Shown: piece after piece, positions 25,144 through 37,870 of the stretch
Layout of the letters: each line of letters starts with the position of its first letter
Numbering within the stretch: the first letter of the stretch is position 1
Assembly (NCBI GenBank): GCA_003550325.1
Contig: QKWP01000767.1
Span: 88,413-152,412, forward strand
Direction of reading: 5' to 3'
DNA: 64,000 nt
DNA from: Gigaspora rosea
Taxonomy: Eukaryota; Glomeromycota; Glomeromycetes; Diversisporales; Gigasporaceae
The notes under the pieces: model-generated
Database searches by the model: none
What the model saw: only the letters and a program-made list of their open reading frames with translations
What the model was told of the DNA's origin: nothing
Translations under genes and position numbers: made by a program

Positions 25144-25380
25144 TCCGGTTTTTTATTTTTAAACCAGCTACATATCGGGTACCCGATATTAATATGGAGG
25201 TAACCTGATTATAATATGATATACCTATAAGTTATCAGTTTTAAACAGGTATCAAATCAGATAACCTGATAGCAATATCAGTAATTTTATATGGCTATGA
25301 AATTTAACTGATAAATACTGGTTTTCTATAGAACAATCGGGTAAAAATCAGAGCAATATCGTAATTAAATAAGTTACTCT

Positions 25381-25734
25381 AATTCACAGGTTGAAGAAAG
25401 ACAGATCAAGCTCCAATCGGCATCATGTAATCCCGATATGAACGATATGAACCCAATTTGAAACAGATATTTGGCGCAAATAGGAACCTTTAGGTCACAA
25501 ATCGGGTTCATATAAGCGTTCAAAACATATTGGAATGCTGATGGATCTATCAGTTAATTGATAAAGCTATAAGGCAAGCTTTAGAGTTATCGACATTTTG
25601 ATATGTATTGAACACCCATATGAACCCGATATGTACCCTAAAGGTCTCCTATTTGTGCCATATTGGGTTCATATCGGAATTACATGATGCTGATTGGAGC
25701 CCGATTTGCCTTCATTCAATACTTCAGGGTGATT
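25381..25734. mobile_element. ~350-bp palindromic element with ~150-bp arms
   Basis: The left arm (ctccaatcggcatcatgtaa, then gatatgaac blocks and aataggaacctttagg) is mirrored by the right arm (cctaaaggtctcctatt, then ttacatgatgctgattggag). The long arms and lack of coding sequence suggest a foldback MITE. No duplication was resolved. Confidence 0.65.
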
Positions 25735-26379
25735 CAAAATTAACTTATTTCGAAAATAAAATAGAAGTTTAAAAAATCCTATTTTTATTTTGAAATTCCG
25801 AAATCAGAAAATAAAATAGGAGCATTTTCTAAAGCAACTTAAGTTGATTCTAATTTGATCCTTGTAACAAATGTGTAATCGATAAATTTGAAAATAAATT
25901 AATTCAAAAATAACTGAACCTCAAGACTATCATTATTGGGAAAAAAATCATTTGCTATAGTGATCTTAGAACGCCAACAGACTCATTATGTTGTTGCCAT
26001 CCTAAAAATTCTAAATGCAAAGACGTAGGCTCTATAAGTAGACTTTAAGGCAACAAATTAATTTTCGTGCATACTAATTTGTTTTCTTCTCATTCTTTAT
26101 ATTCTTTATACAGTACAATTTTAATGTGATAATTGCCCTTCGGCCACTGAGTAAACTTTATCTTAAAATCACTTAAATTCTAAAATAACTTCACTAAATT
26201 GATTTAGAATTTCTTCATTTTTATTTAGGCTGAATTGGAATTCTTTATCAACATGAGCATGTTTTGGAATTCTAATACAGTATGTGTACTCGTGGATTCT
26301 AAACACTAATCTAATCACCAGTTACACAGATCAGTATAAATATACTTCTTTTACAATTCTAACTACGAACTATTTTTTT
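25735..26379. other. Non-coding stretch
   Basis: A short hairpin-prone region of aaaataaaatag words lies at 25750-25830. No gene or element end was recognised in the rest. Confidence 0.4.
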
Positions 26380-27830
26380 TTGGCTTTCTTTTTTTTGCTT
26401 GAACTTTTCTTTTTTTTTTTTATATTTTTAGGTTTTTGTAATGCTTTTTCTTTATGGGATCTCATCATTTGGAGTTGTACATTCTAGCGAATTTCTTCTT
26501 CGTCGGTGTCATATTTCTTTATTGCCAGTGCAGTCTTGTTATGGTTCGTCATGTAGTTTTTCAGGGAAGCATACAGTTTTTTTGCTTGAACTAGTTTTTT
26601 TTTTACTGAGTACTAACATTTATAGTTTTTTTAGTGCTTTTTTCTTCATGTGATCTTGTTGTTGAAGTCGTTCATTCTGGTAAATTTTCTTCTTCGTTGG
26701 TATCGTGTCTCTTTACTGCTGGTGCATCCTTTCATTAACGGCTTCATCACGTAGTTTTTTGGGAAATCTTACTTTTTTTTTGAACTTGTTTTCTTTTTTT
26801 ACTGAGTACTAACATTTTTAGGTTTGTAGTGCTTTTTTTCATGTGATCTCATCGTTGAAGTTATTCTGGTGAATTTCCTTTTTCATTGGTATTATGTCTT
26901 TTTACTGTTAGTGCAGCCCTTTTGACAATGGCTTTAACACATAGTTTTTCAGATGATTATACATTTTTTTTCTTGTTTTCTTTTTTTTTACTAAGTACAC
27001 TATTTTAGTTTTGTAGTGCTTTTTTTCTTCATGTGATTTTGGCATTGGAGTCACCCATGCTGGTGAATTTTTTTCTTTGTTGGTATCATGTTTCTTTACT
27101 GCTAGTGCAGTCCTTTCGTTAACAGCTTTATCATGTAGTTTTTCAGGGAATCATATTTTTTTTTGCTTGAACTTTTTTTTTATTTACTAAGCACTAATAA
27201 CATTTTTATTTTTGTAGTGCTTTTCTTTGTGCCCTTTCTGTAAATTTTTTTTTGTTGGTAACATTTCTTTTTATTGCCGATGCATCTTTTCATTAATAGC
27301 TTTATAACTTATTTTTTCAGGAAATCATACTTTTATTTTTTGAACTTTTTTTTTTTACTAAGTACTACCATTTCAGTTTGTAGTGCTTTTTTTTGTGTGA
27401 TCTCATTGTTGGAGTCATTCTGGTGAATTTTCTTCTTCATTGGTGTCATGTCTTTTTACTGCCGGTGCAGTCCTTTCGTTAATGGTTTTATAACATAGTT
27501 TTTTTTTGAATTCTTTTTTTTTTACTTTGAGTACTAATTTTAAGTTTTTGTAGTACTTTTTTTCATAGGATCTTGTTGTTGGAATCATTTATTCTGTTCT
27601 TCATTGGTGTCATTTTTCTTTATTCTGTTGTAGTTCTTTTGTTAGTGGCTTTGTCATGTAGGTTTTCAAAGAAGCGAAGGTTTTCTTTTTTTAAGTAATA
27701 ATATTTAGTTTTAGGTGCTTTTCTTCTTGTTGTAGAGGTGCTCATTTCGTCATTTTTGTAGTTAGAATCACCCATTTCACGTATTTTCTTTGTCATTGTT
27801 TCATCCAGTTACTAATTTAGCTAGTGTTAA
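26380..27830 (-). repeat. ~190-bp degenerate tandem array, seven to eight units
   Basis: The phrase cttcttcgtcggtgtcat and variants recurs near 26496, 26690, 26880, 27072, 27250, 27433 and 27598. Each is followed by tgcagtcctttcgttaa-type and gtagtttttcaggga-type blocks and a T-run, giving a period of about 190 bases. Read on the minus strand, some units keep a short open frame (EKLHDKAVNERTALAVKKHD) while others have stops. The array may derive from a repeatedly duplicated exon or from a satellite. No intact protein exists now. Confidence 0.65.
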
Positions 27831-27929
27831 TGGCTTAGAGTGTAGAATAAATTACTAAGTGCAATTAAATATGTTGCATAAGGGAGCTGACAGAAATCAC
27901 GTGTTTTTTTGGTAGGTGGGTGGGTTAGC

Positions 27930-28176
27930 CAATGTATCAGATGTAATTCTGGCTAGAATTATCAAATTCTGGCCAAAATTATAAAAAACTTTTTAATTAA
28001 AATTATAAATTTATATATAATTTTAATATTAAATAACTTTTGATCTACTGGACCAATTTGGATGATTTAACTACCAAAATGATCCTTTCAAAAAGAAAAT
28101 TCTAACAACCTAAAATTATTAAATTCTAATTACTAGATCGTAAGATCAGTATTGATTTGTATTACTATATTTTTTT
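27930..28176. mobile_element. Arm of an inverted-repeat element, mate at 38187-38460
   Basis: The segment taacttttgatctactgg...accaaaatgatcctttc...gtattactata is present inverted at 38187-38460 with about 80% apparent identity. The two arms enclose the TTAA-flanked transposon and about 1 kb of other sequence. Gggtgggttagcc near 27917 and its inverse near 38445 may be the outer ends. Confidence 0.5.
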
Positions 28177-28234
28177 TTTTAAAGCTTCATAGCCGTCTGA
28201 TCTTTATTAGCAAATTATATAAAAACTATATCAT

Positions 28235-28471
28235 TTAATGTACTAACAGTAGAGACCGAACTAAGCTGGCTGCCTGAATTGGTGCCCAACTTTGGCTACT
28301 GCACTGAAATGGTTTGCTCATACTCAAGCAATGGTCTTCCCCATCAGCAAGAAGTATAGCACCGCCTGGCTTCAGAAAACCAACCACAGAATCCATTCTA
28401 CCTAAAAACTTCTTCTCTGAGCTTCTCATAAAGAAGAATAAAAAAGGGGAAAAGATTAAAAGTGGTGACAA
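28235..28471 (-). pseudogene. Fragment of an unrecognised multi-copy protein
   Basis: An open minus-strand frame encodes a 78-residue segment with LGRMDSVVGFLKPGGAILL and a Ser/Gln-rich SKPFQCSSQSWAPIQAASLV tail. It is not simple repeat and has balanced composition, so it is probably a decayed exon. No start context or upstream exon is convincing, and no family was recognised. Confidence 0.3.
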
Positions 28472-28635
28472 TACCTAAACGACTAACCAAAAAAACAACC
28501 AAAAATACAACCAAAAGAAAGAAATAGTAAAAGAAAAACCAAAGAAAAAGCAAAGAAAGAATAGAAACTGTAGATGCTAACACATCTAGCATAAACAGTA
28601 AAAATTATATAATACCACAAGACTAATGTCTACCG

Positions 28636-29251
28636 GTGTATTATATGTACAGATATATGAAAAAAAGAAAAAACGAAACTAAAGAAAAAGATAAGAAATT
28701 TTTCACATGCCCTCCAGATCTAACTACGTCATTCATTGTTTATTTGTATGTAGCGACCAAATCCACACGTGACGGCGCCGGTCCCGATTCGGATCATCCC
28801 AATTCGGAAGGAGTAAACACTGCCGATCTTTTGGAGGGGGTAAGCTAGAATTCCCAATTTTTGGCGAAAATTTTGAAAAAATCCAAAGGAGAGCATGACG
28901 TTACTCAAAAGAAATTTAAAAGAGAGAGTGCAGTTGGAGAAACTCAATTTTTTGTTGTTCCCCATTGTTTTGCCACAAAAAACTTCGTCGACAGAAGAAA
29001 ACTTTAATTTCCACCAAAATTTCTCGTACAAGGGCTCCACCTTCCACCTTCTGCCAGTTATCTTGTAAAAGTACGCTTTTGGCTTGCATGTCGAATATAT
29101 AAAGGAGTCCCTGGAAAGTTAGTTGACCTTTATAAAAACTGTTTTCTTGTATTATCCTACTATACATTAAGTATAGGCAACGCTCCAACAAAAAACTTCT
29201 TGTTTTTCTTCCGTCAGAAATTTGGTTCAAGTGATCGTCAGAAAGAGTTGT
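28636..29251. other. Unassigned stretch with short open frames
   Basis: On the plus strand an open frame at 28636-28848 ends at GAGGGG followed by GTAAGC, a good splice donor. The region has a less AT-rich patch at 28750-28830. It may be a decayed exon, but nothing homologous was recognised. Long minus-strand frames at 28729-29230 overlap each other and are not convincing. Confidence 0.25.
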
Positions 29252-29419
29252 TTAAGGGTAGAGTCCAATGTAGATCAATTTCATATGATATTGATGTACG
29301 ATAAAAGTTACACATAGGTTACAAAAATACGCCACTATTAAAACTTTTTAAATTTACTATCAAAAATTTATCAAATTTGGATATAGCACATATCAAACCT
29401 TCTATTTATAGTAGTAAAA

Positions 29420-30187
29420 ATTTAAAACTTCTGTGGCTTGAAGAAAGCCCACTTACATATTTGGTCAAATTCTCTGTAGTGAGCTCAAATTCTCTGTGGT
29501 GACACAAAAAAAAACATCGTTCCATAAGTTTCTAGAATACCCAAATTTGGAAATCCGAATTCTGGAATTCCCAACAAGTATGCTACGTTACTATAATCGT
29601 CTTTTGAAGACTATTTTCCATTTTTTAGGAACTTTACCAACCTAAGACATATAACCCGCCAAATTATTAATTCCAAGTTTGTGCGATTTATTACACCTGT
29701 TCATTTGTATTATAAATTATAACCCGTTTTGCAATTATGAAACATTCGGTTATATAATTTTAGATCGTGAATATTTATTAACTATTATAATACCCGGGTA
29801 AGTGCAAAAAGTAATTTATTATACTAAAATTTGAACGTTCAAAACTAAAAAAAAAAAAAAAAAACTTTATATATAGAATAATGCTGATTGCAACCCAGTT
29901 GGAGCATAGCGATGTTTTATGATGAAAGGATCGAATTGAAAAGACAGGCATAAGGCATTATTATTATCAAAAATCTGCTAAGAGATGCTGTTGGAAAGCA
30001 TTAAAATTCGTACAAAATAACCTTGAATATTATTATGGAATAGGATAGATTCTTGAAATAGCCATTATAATAAAAATTTTCATCAAATTGTAATTCTATA
30101 CGTGTTAGAATTTGAAATAAATTGGAGGTGCCGCTATCAAAACGTGTTGTCAGAATATTATCGCTTTTTTGTTAATGCTGCCAAAGG
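29420..30187. other. Left non-coding part of the TTAA transposon
   Basis: No frame or repeat terminus was recognised. The direct words caaattctctgtagtgag and caaattctctgtggtgac recur near 29465-29505. A run of about 20 A lies at 29849-29866. Confidence 0.4.
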
Positions 30188-30353
30188 AAAATGAGACTTC
30201 GGGTTTTCAAGTTCATTTATTATTTACCGGGTTCAACCCTTTGTAAATCTGATTGTAACATATAGTCGCATACCACTTCACCGATCAGATTTCTGATGGG
30301 CTGTAACCTAGTATCTAATAAATGATAAACTTGAAAGCCCGAAGTCTCATTTA
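30188..30353. mobile_element. 166-bp MITE-like element inside the transposon
   Basis: The left arm aatgagacttcgggttttca and the right arm tgaaagcccgaagtctcatt are inverse copies over about 33 bases. No target duplication was resolved and there is no ORF. Confidence 0.65.
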
Positions 30354-30770
30354 TTAATACTGATATACAAGTTAAAATAAAAATAAATAAATCAATAAAT
30401 ATTGTTTAAAACAAAATCAACCTTTATTTTCAGGATTTTTTGACACATTACAGTAATAATAATTATAATGTAATAATAATTATAATTGTACGAAATATAA
30501 TTATTACTATTATTAATATAAATAATCTTATAATGAGCTATATTTTTTAAATAAATTCTTGATGTTAGCCATACGATTATAAATAAATAAAGATAATTTA
30601 GTAGATTTATTTGATACTTACATAAAACATCTTGAGAATTATGTTATTGAATAAAATTGAACGTTTTTTAGATTTGGGTAAGATTAATTAATAAAATATA
30701 AATATCCGTTGCCAAATTTTGGTTCAAAAGCCTATTAGAAGAAGGTTTTTTGATCAGTAATTATAGTATA

Positions 30771-31074
30771 TAAGGCCACATAAAGTTGGTTTTTCGTTTG
30801 CATTACCCACTGACTGATTTTCAAAAAAATTTTAAGTCCTAATTGTGCCAATTATTTAATTTTTGCTATTTGTTTTTTAGAGACCTTTTCAATTATCCGA
30901 TAGGACAGATGGAAAAAAATCCGACCACCAACCCAAGTTTCTGATTCTGTTATGCAAAGTGAAAACATGCCCTAGATATGATTAATTTACAGATAATAAT
31001 AATAACAAACCAACTACAGATCGGAATTTTGAAAATCATGTAATGCAAAACGAAAATCAACTTTGCGTGGTCTA
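30771..31074. mobile_element. Element with GGCCACATAAAGTTG / AGACCACGCAAAGTTG ends
   Basis: The left end ggccacataaagttggtttt and the inverse of the right end, gaccacgcaaagttgatttt, continue into GTTTGCATTAC/GTTTTGCATTAC. Single-ended relatives occur near 43530 and 48695-48820, so this is a repeated family in the window. Non-coding. Confidence 0.6.
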
Positions 31075-31211
31075 AAACTCTTCTGTCTCAAGAACAATAT
31101 TCATTAAAACTGTTGGAAAAAAATTTTTATCTACCTTGTTTACAATGAAACATTCCAATAGTGCCGACTAAATTGACATATGAATTCCTGATTTCTAGAC
31201 TTTAACTAAAT

Positions 31212-31626
31212 GTTGAAAAATTCTTTGAATAAACATTCGGATTTAAAAACAGTTAAGTCCGCAATGCTAATTATATGTAATTGATGTTCATCAAGCATGT
31301 GATGTGACTAATTTGATCTAATAACTTTATCTCGTATCCCGGCTGATTTTTATAATAATCAAATTCTTTAGAAGTTACAACAAATCAGTATGATATAGGT
31401 GAGCAGATCAATATAGTACAGACTCTGATCTGCTCACTATATCATACTGATTTGCTGTAATTTCTAAAGAATTCGATTATTATAAAAATCAGCCGGGATA
31501 CGATATTCTAAAGGTATTTAGATCAAATTGGTCACATCACATGCTTGATGAACATCAATTACATATAATTAGCATTGCGGATTAACTGTTTTTAAATCCG
31601 AACGTTTATTCAAAGAATTTTTTCAA
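31212..31626. repeat. ~415-bp near-perfect palindrome with ~200-bp arms
   Basis: The left arm starts gttgaaaaattctttgaata, and the right arm ends with its inverse. The arms stay highly similar through blocks such as aatcagccgggatac and catgcttgatgaacatca. The centre has gatctgctcactatatc facing its inverse. It is probably a foldback element. No coding sequence. Confidence 0.8.
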
Positions 31627-32341
31627 CTTTTAGTTTAAAAATTGGTCTGTACTACAGACTAATTTTAAACTATACCATACTAATTAGCAGTAACTCCTAA
31701 CCCTAACATATATAATACCGATCAGTATAGCATAGATTTTAAAAAACTGGCCTGTACTGTACTGATCTGATCACCTATACCATACTGATCAGCGTAACTT
31801 GTCATCTATCGTAAATTGATAGTAACCAAGATCGGCAGATATTAAATGAATCCTAGGTGATTCTTCTTTGATAAAATGGTTTGTTTATCACCAATTATGT
31901 AAATGATGCATTCAGTTAACAACTATAGTCTATAAAAATAGAATTGTAAAATATTTATTTAGGCATCTGAAAAATGCATTAGAAAATACTCTAATGCAGA
32001 AAATAACAACAATTTTAAAATGGAACTTCACCAGTTTCATCTGCAAGCCTAACTGCGGTGTAGTGTTTCGAGATCAACTTTTTTCAAAGTCTGATTTATT
32101 TTGATATGAAATTTTAAGTATGTTCTTTTCGTTTTTTGTCTTATAGGGTTAGGGTAAGGTTTGAGGGTAGATTTGATGTTTAAAGAGTATATATGGATTT
32201 TAGCAGGCTTATAGTTTCAAATCGTGACCCCAAATTTCAGCATTAGCCGATTTCAGCATCCCCAACGTATAATATGATTTAGGATGAAACCATTTGTCTA
32301 AGAAACCTTTCAACATAATGCTGTAATGAAACACCTTTAGC

Positions 32342-32699
32342 AGGGACGGGTCAATGCACTTCTGTGTGCATGCACGTTCATTCATGCGAATTTATGCACA
32401 TGGCTCCGACAATGCGCATTTTCTCATCAGTCTAAAATAGAGTTAATACTTGGATTCGGATCCTAATCATAAGATCCGGATTCTAATCATTAGATCCGGA
32501 TCTAATCATCAGATCCGGTTCTTATGATTAGCACCAGTTCTTATGATTAGAATCCGGATCTTATGATTAGCACCGGATCTTATAATTAGGATCCGGATCC
32601 GAGTATTAACTCTAGTCTATAATTCTACCCAATGTTTCTGATTAGAATTTGCCCTGATGAATCATGAATATCAAACATTTATGCGATTTGGCTCATCTC
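32342..32699. mobile_element. AGGGACGGGTCAATGCA element split by another MITE
   Basis: The left end agggacgggtcaatgc and the inverse of the right end, agagatgagccaaatcgc, are related. TGCAC/TGCGCA words follow, as in the 6363-8634 element. A second MITE (32438-32614) sits inside it. No clear duplication of its own. Confidence 0.45.
32438..32614. mobile_element. 177-bp hAT-like MITE with CCGGATC repeats
   Basis: The ends TAGAGTTAATACTTGGATTC and inverse TAGAGTTAATACTCGGATCC nearly match. The whole interior is built of AATCATAAGATCCGGAT words in both directions. Flanks gtctaaaa (32430-32437) and gtctataa (32615-32622) match at 7 of 8 positions, consistent with an 8-bp duplication. Confidence 0.75.
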
Positions 32700-32936
32700 T
32701 AGGCGAAGCATTTCGTTTTAGTCTGATGCTTTGTTGCGACTCTATAAATAAATTGTTAGAGATTGAAACAAATTACTAATATGTGATTATAATTAATAAA
32801 ACATATAAAAATGTTACTTGGGAGATTTTTTAAATATATTTAAAAACGTAAAGTCGTTAATATCATACACGCAAATTAGTGAATAAATTTAAATTTCAAA
32901 CAAAAACAAAAAATCAACCTTCAATATAAATCCAAA

Positions 32937-35900
32937 ATGTCAAAATGGTATGATAGATGTGTTGCCAATTTACCAGAAAAAAGAATTCGAATAGGCAATT
33001 CAGATAAAGGATTGATTGTAAGGGAAATTGATCCAGAATTGGAAGTTTTAGTGCTACATGACCGGCTTCAAGCAATCTCACTTGACGAAAAAAGTCCTAC
33101 ACCACTCGCTGGGTATTATCATCTAAACAGCGTTGGACAAAATGAATGGATTCCTTTATTACCCGGGTATTCTGTATTTGTTAAGTTCCAAAAAAAAATT
33201 TGGAAATTTAGTATTATACGTGATCAAACCTTTCGCCTTAATTTTCAATGGAATACATACGATAGTGATTCTAATTTTGAAATACCGATATCATCTGGCT
33301 CCGATAACTGCTTATTCAAGAGTAAAAAATTAAGAGAGCAATATGATCCAACTAATACCCGATCTTTACCCTATATGCTTGGCTTTTTAGAATCTACTAA
33401 TGTCGCTTTTTTACAGGCGACTGTCGCAGCAAAATATCCGAATGTTTTTCCTAACCATAAACAAATTGTAGATGCGTTAGAAAAAGAACAACAATTGCGA
33501 AGCAAATTAAAAAGAAAGAAAATCCAAATAGAGGACTTAATAAAAGAAGTATCAGATATCCCAATAACACAAAATATATTCTTAGAAGAAAGGGGCAAAA
33601 CTTTATCGAATGAAGAGATTCAAGCATTAATGTTAGTATATTATGAAAATAAGCATAAAATCGATAGCCTTAATCAGAAAATAACTCGCTTAAAAAGGCG
33701 TATAGAAAACCTAGAGAGCCAATTTCAAGAAAATAATATGAATATCGATGAAAATAACTTGTTAGAAAAAGTATCGAAGGCGTAATTGAGTCCGCTCAAC
33801 TTGGTTCCACGATTCTAATTTCTACAAAACATTATCTTTCATTAGTACTTACAAAACCCTGTCCCTGTTGCAATAACAATAGCCTTACCAATAAAGTTTG
33901 GAATATAACATCAATCGCATTTCAAATTAAAAGTATAATAGAGTACAAAATATGCAGTGCTACTTATTATCATACTAACAAAGCGCAAGAAATCCGGTTT
34001 ACAAAAGCGATAGCAGCAGCAGGACTTGCAGGAGGAATATATCGCAATGCAATACAAAGCTCATTAGCTACGATTGGAATTATGAACAAAATTTGTAAAA
34101 GTACATACCACCATTATCAAAAAATGTACTTCTCTCCTCTTATAGCCAATGCAAAGTCTAGTGTAGAAATGGCTTTACAAAAATGCATTGAATACGCATT
34201 AGAAAAGAATGAAAAAGTTTTAGCAGTAGGATTCGACTGTTCATGGTCGCATGTAAGAAATGCAAACCAAGCGAGTGGAGAATTTATATGCCAGGAAACG
34301 CCATCTGGTATAAGAATTTATTTTTAGATTCTCAATCGATCTGAAATTAATATTTATTTTACCATTAGGTTACGTCCATAAACCAGTTGTCGCATTTCAT
34401 ATAACACAAAAGGCCAGGGTTGCAAAAAATAATCAAACTGGACTTACCAAAACTCTAAATGAAACCAACTTTGATAAATCCTCGAGGCAAATGGAGCACG
34501 CCATTTTAATTGAGGTATTAAATCAATTTAGCACGCCACTAGAGGAAGCCGATTTACATCTAGAAGTGTGCATTGATGGTGATCTGGATTCAAATAAGAC
34601 ACTTGCACACGTACTATTGTCACAAAAGTCTTTGCTGATCTGAAACACCTAATTTGCAATATTAGAAATGCTATACAGCGTAAATATAAAAAAAATTTTT
34701 TGTATCAACATACATCAGTAATAGGGATGGGCACAGTCTGTCATTTTCGGTCAACCGGTTCATGACCGTTGGTTGTATCTTGTGATATAATGATCCAAAC
34801 AGATGATTTTGGAACCATTCGATTTGTCTCAATGAGACGAATCGAATGGTACCAAAACCATCCATCTTGGATCATTGGATCACAAGATATGGCCAACGGT
34901 CATGAACCAGTTGACCGAAAATGACAGACTGTGCCCATCTCTAATCAGTAATATAATAAAAGTTTTTATACTTTCTTTATTAGGTGACAAGAACGCCCAA
35001 TTTCGTGCATTTGAAAATCATATAATGCGCTGGTTCCGTGGGTGTATTTATTCTGCGGCATTGCGAAAAGAGGCTGGAGATTTTCTTATAGTACCACTTG
35101 AAGAAGATACGCGCAAGATGCAAATGGAAGGTCTCATTCGCCATCTACAAAATGATCATTTGCTTTGTTGGTCAGATGTATGTTGGATAAAAGATGATCC
35201 AACATTAATTTTACAAGAACCCACCCTGTGTCACTCATTACAAAGCCGAATCAATGCATTCAAAAAATTTCTTAAATCAATTTGTCGCTTGCCGGTCAGC
35301 CAAAGAATTGTAACGCTTAATCGAACATCTCAAAATGAGGCGTTCAACAGAGTAAAGTTAGTGTATCTGGATAAAAAAATTGACTATTGGCAGTCATATG
35401 CAGCCCGACATGCATTAGCAATTATATATTATAATGAAGGTTATACCTACCTACTTTCTGTAATTCGGGAGATTTACTGTGATAAGCCATTTGAATTAGA
35501 GGACATGCTTAATATTAGTACGATAGAGAGCGATCGTTCTGATCAACAACAATTGAATGTTGAAAGAATTCGTCAGCATAATCAAATGCGGGCTGAAAAG
35601 TATGCAAATGAACGTAAAGAATTAGCAGGCTTTGACTTTAGTCAGGTAATTAAAATTTAATATTAAAATTTGAAGTTTCAATACTTACTTATTAATAATA
35701 ATTCAATATACAGGAATTAATCCCCTATAAATTGAAGTCCCAAGAACGGCTTCGCAATAACGAATTTTATCCATCCTTTGTCCCATTAATTGTGGACTTT
35801 GATGTAACTATAAGATGTATTGGCTGCCACGTTTTTCAGAAACATTTCAAAGGTCTATGCACGCTGTGCTATACATATCACTTATTCAGTTGGAATGAAA

Positions 35901-37870
35901 GGCTTTTAGATTCGAAATTCGCTCTACAAGATGAAACAAGCAAACCTCAAAATCTAATTCAACATGTCAAAATTATTGCAGAAAAAATTTTCAAATTTAA
36001 TAATTTGAGAGCAGAGCAATTAGAAGCATTAACATATTATTTGGAAAATAATAAAGATACGCTTGTAGTCATGAAAACCGGTGGTAGAAAATCCTTCTGC
36101 TACGTCGCTTCTGCTATTCTTTTTCATGGCCTAACGGTCATTATTTCACCATTAAAATCTTTAATTCAGAGTCAAGTGGTAGATATAAAATCAAATTAAA
36201 AATAAGAAAAAATAATAAGTTCTAATCGATTTTTTACCTTTAGGACCATCTAATCCAACTAGGAATTCCATGTGGTTACTTGTTAGCATCATCTCAAGAA
36301 ACAATTGAGTATGAAGCAAAAATTTTTGAGGAAATAGCTCTTGGATTCATCTGTTTACTTTACGTTACCCCGGAGAAGCTATTACTTAAAAAATCGCTTA
36401 GAGAATTATGTAGTCGCTTGCATAAAGAAGAAAAGCTGCAATTCGTGATTGATGAAGCTCATTGTGTTTTGGATTTTCGGTACTTTAGGTAAGAAAGGTT
36501 TAAAAAAACAGCTGATTAATAACTAAATTATACCGTATTACTTTACAGAAAACAATGGGGTAATTTAGGAGTATTAAAACAAGATTTTCCCCGCGCTCGA
36601 ATCATGGCTTTCACTGCAACCTTATCCTACGATGATAAAAAAACTCTTCAGGACAATTTGAATATTGATATGGATCACTTCGAAGTTGTAAGAAGCAATG
36701 AACTATTGCATCCAGAATTATGTTTTTCAGTTCAAGACCGAAATGATACTAAATCAGCTTGGATAGAACAAATAATTTGTTTGATCAATAAGATAGAAAC
36801 AACTGGTCGTACAATAATCTATTGTGCATGGGTCAAGGATTGTTCTGTAATATTTGATGCATTAAATTCAAAAATAGAATCGTTAGCTGTATACAACGGT
36901 AAATTGCTAGATAGTGAAAAGAAGAATGTGATAAAAAGATGGAATACTGGCCAAATTCGTTTGATGATTGCAACGTCAGCCTTCAGTATGAGTATAGATA
37001 TGCCTGATGTTTGCCTAATAATACATTATAATTTTCCAATAAATATGAGTAAGTATACAGTATTCAAGAATATAAAAGTTTTATTGCAAAAATAATAATA
37101 AATTTTCATAATAGCTCGCCTAATCCAAGAGTCTGGTCGGGCAGGAAGAAATAAGCAAGCTTCCAAATGTGTGATTCTTTATGCTAATAAGGATATTCAT
37201 ACCAATTACGCTGTTATTACGGATAGTAGAGAAAGGTAATTATTATAATTATTATTATTTGTGGTGAGAATTTCACTAAATAACTCTTAATTATAGTAAC
37301 GAAGATAGTGACGAGCAAACAACCACCCGAGAACTTTATCTGGCCAAGGCACGGAGCAATTTATTTGAAGTAATGTACTACTGTCTTACCCCTTACGAAA
37401 GCCGATTTTAGCTAGTATCACAATGCTTTGCATGGCTGCAAGATCCAATTCCACCAAATTGCAATTCGTGTGATAATTGCGTCAAATGTGCAAAAGATGG
37501 TGTAAAACTAATAAATGCTCTAACAGATATTTTGGATCTATTAAATGTGGTTGAGGTATTGTGTAAAAACAACGATAAATTAATTATTCCTTTGGATCTC
37601 GTGGAAGTTTTTTGCTGCTCAAAAAATAAACGGCTTCAAAGTAGAGGGTTAGAAATATTAGATCTTTTCAGTCGCAACAAACCGACAATATTACGCACTA
37701 AGACATTAGCGGAATTGGCATTAGCAGATTTGGTTTGTCGTAAGCTTGTCAAACAAACTATTTTACTAGAAAGAAAGACTTATCAAACATGCACTGTAGT
37801 AATAGAAGGGGTAATAGAAGGTGCGGATTCACTTGCAAAAACGAAAACTTGGCTGTATTGGGTAAAATAA
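32937..37870 (+). pseudogene. Transposase fused to RecQ-type helicase, damaged
   Basis: Predicted exons: 32937-34307, 34369-34717, 34984-35645, 35714-36178, 36244-36488, 36549-37048, 37115-37235, 37297-37870. The N part (about 280 aa) ends in a coiled coil, followed by a CPCC zinc-like motif. The transposase-like core has GFDCSWSHVRNANQASGE, then IDGDLDSNKTL, ADLKHLICNIRN, and EAFNRVKLVYLDKKIDYWQS near its end. In the same frame across the 35645/35714 splice come a C-x2-C...C-x2-C segment and a RecQ-like helicase. The helicase has FNNLRAEQ, Walker A KTGGRKS (usually GGGKS), IDEAH, FTATL, SAFSMSIDMPDV, QESGRAGR and a CDNC zinc motif. Damage: one base missing near 33776, another near 34613, an in-frame TAG at 37409-37411, and a MITE at the 34718 splice donor. 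The phase of that junction is unresolved. Confidence 0.8.
34722..34943. mobile_element. 222-bp hAT-type MITE in the transposase intron, exact 8-bp duplication
   Basis: The ends TAGGGATGGGCACAGTCTGT and inverse TAGAGATGGGCACAGTCTGT face each other and continue for about 50 bases. Identical 8-mers atcagtaa flank it (34714-34721, 34944-34951). The duplicated target spans a GT that could serve as splice donor, so the donor has been copied to both sides. The centre is a further palindrome with aaccattcgatttgtctcaa arms. Confidence 0.9.

Noticed and set aside
25107..25155. Bacterial-type intrinsic terminator
   Set aside because: The hairpin and T-run fit the shape, but there is no gene upstream and the window is eukaryotic.
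34875..34983. ATG at 34875 as start of the second transposase part
   Set aside because: That start lies inside the hAT MITE. The real coding sequence resumes after the acceptor at 34983.
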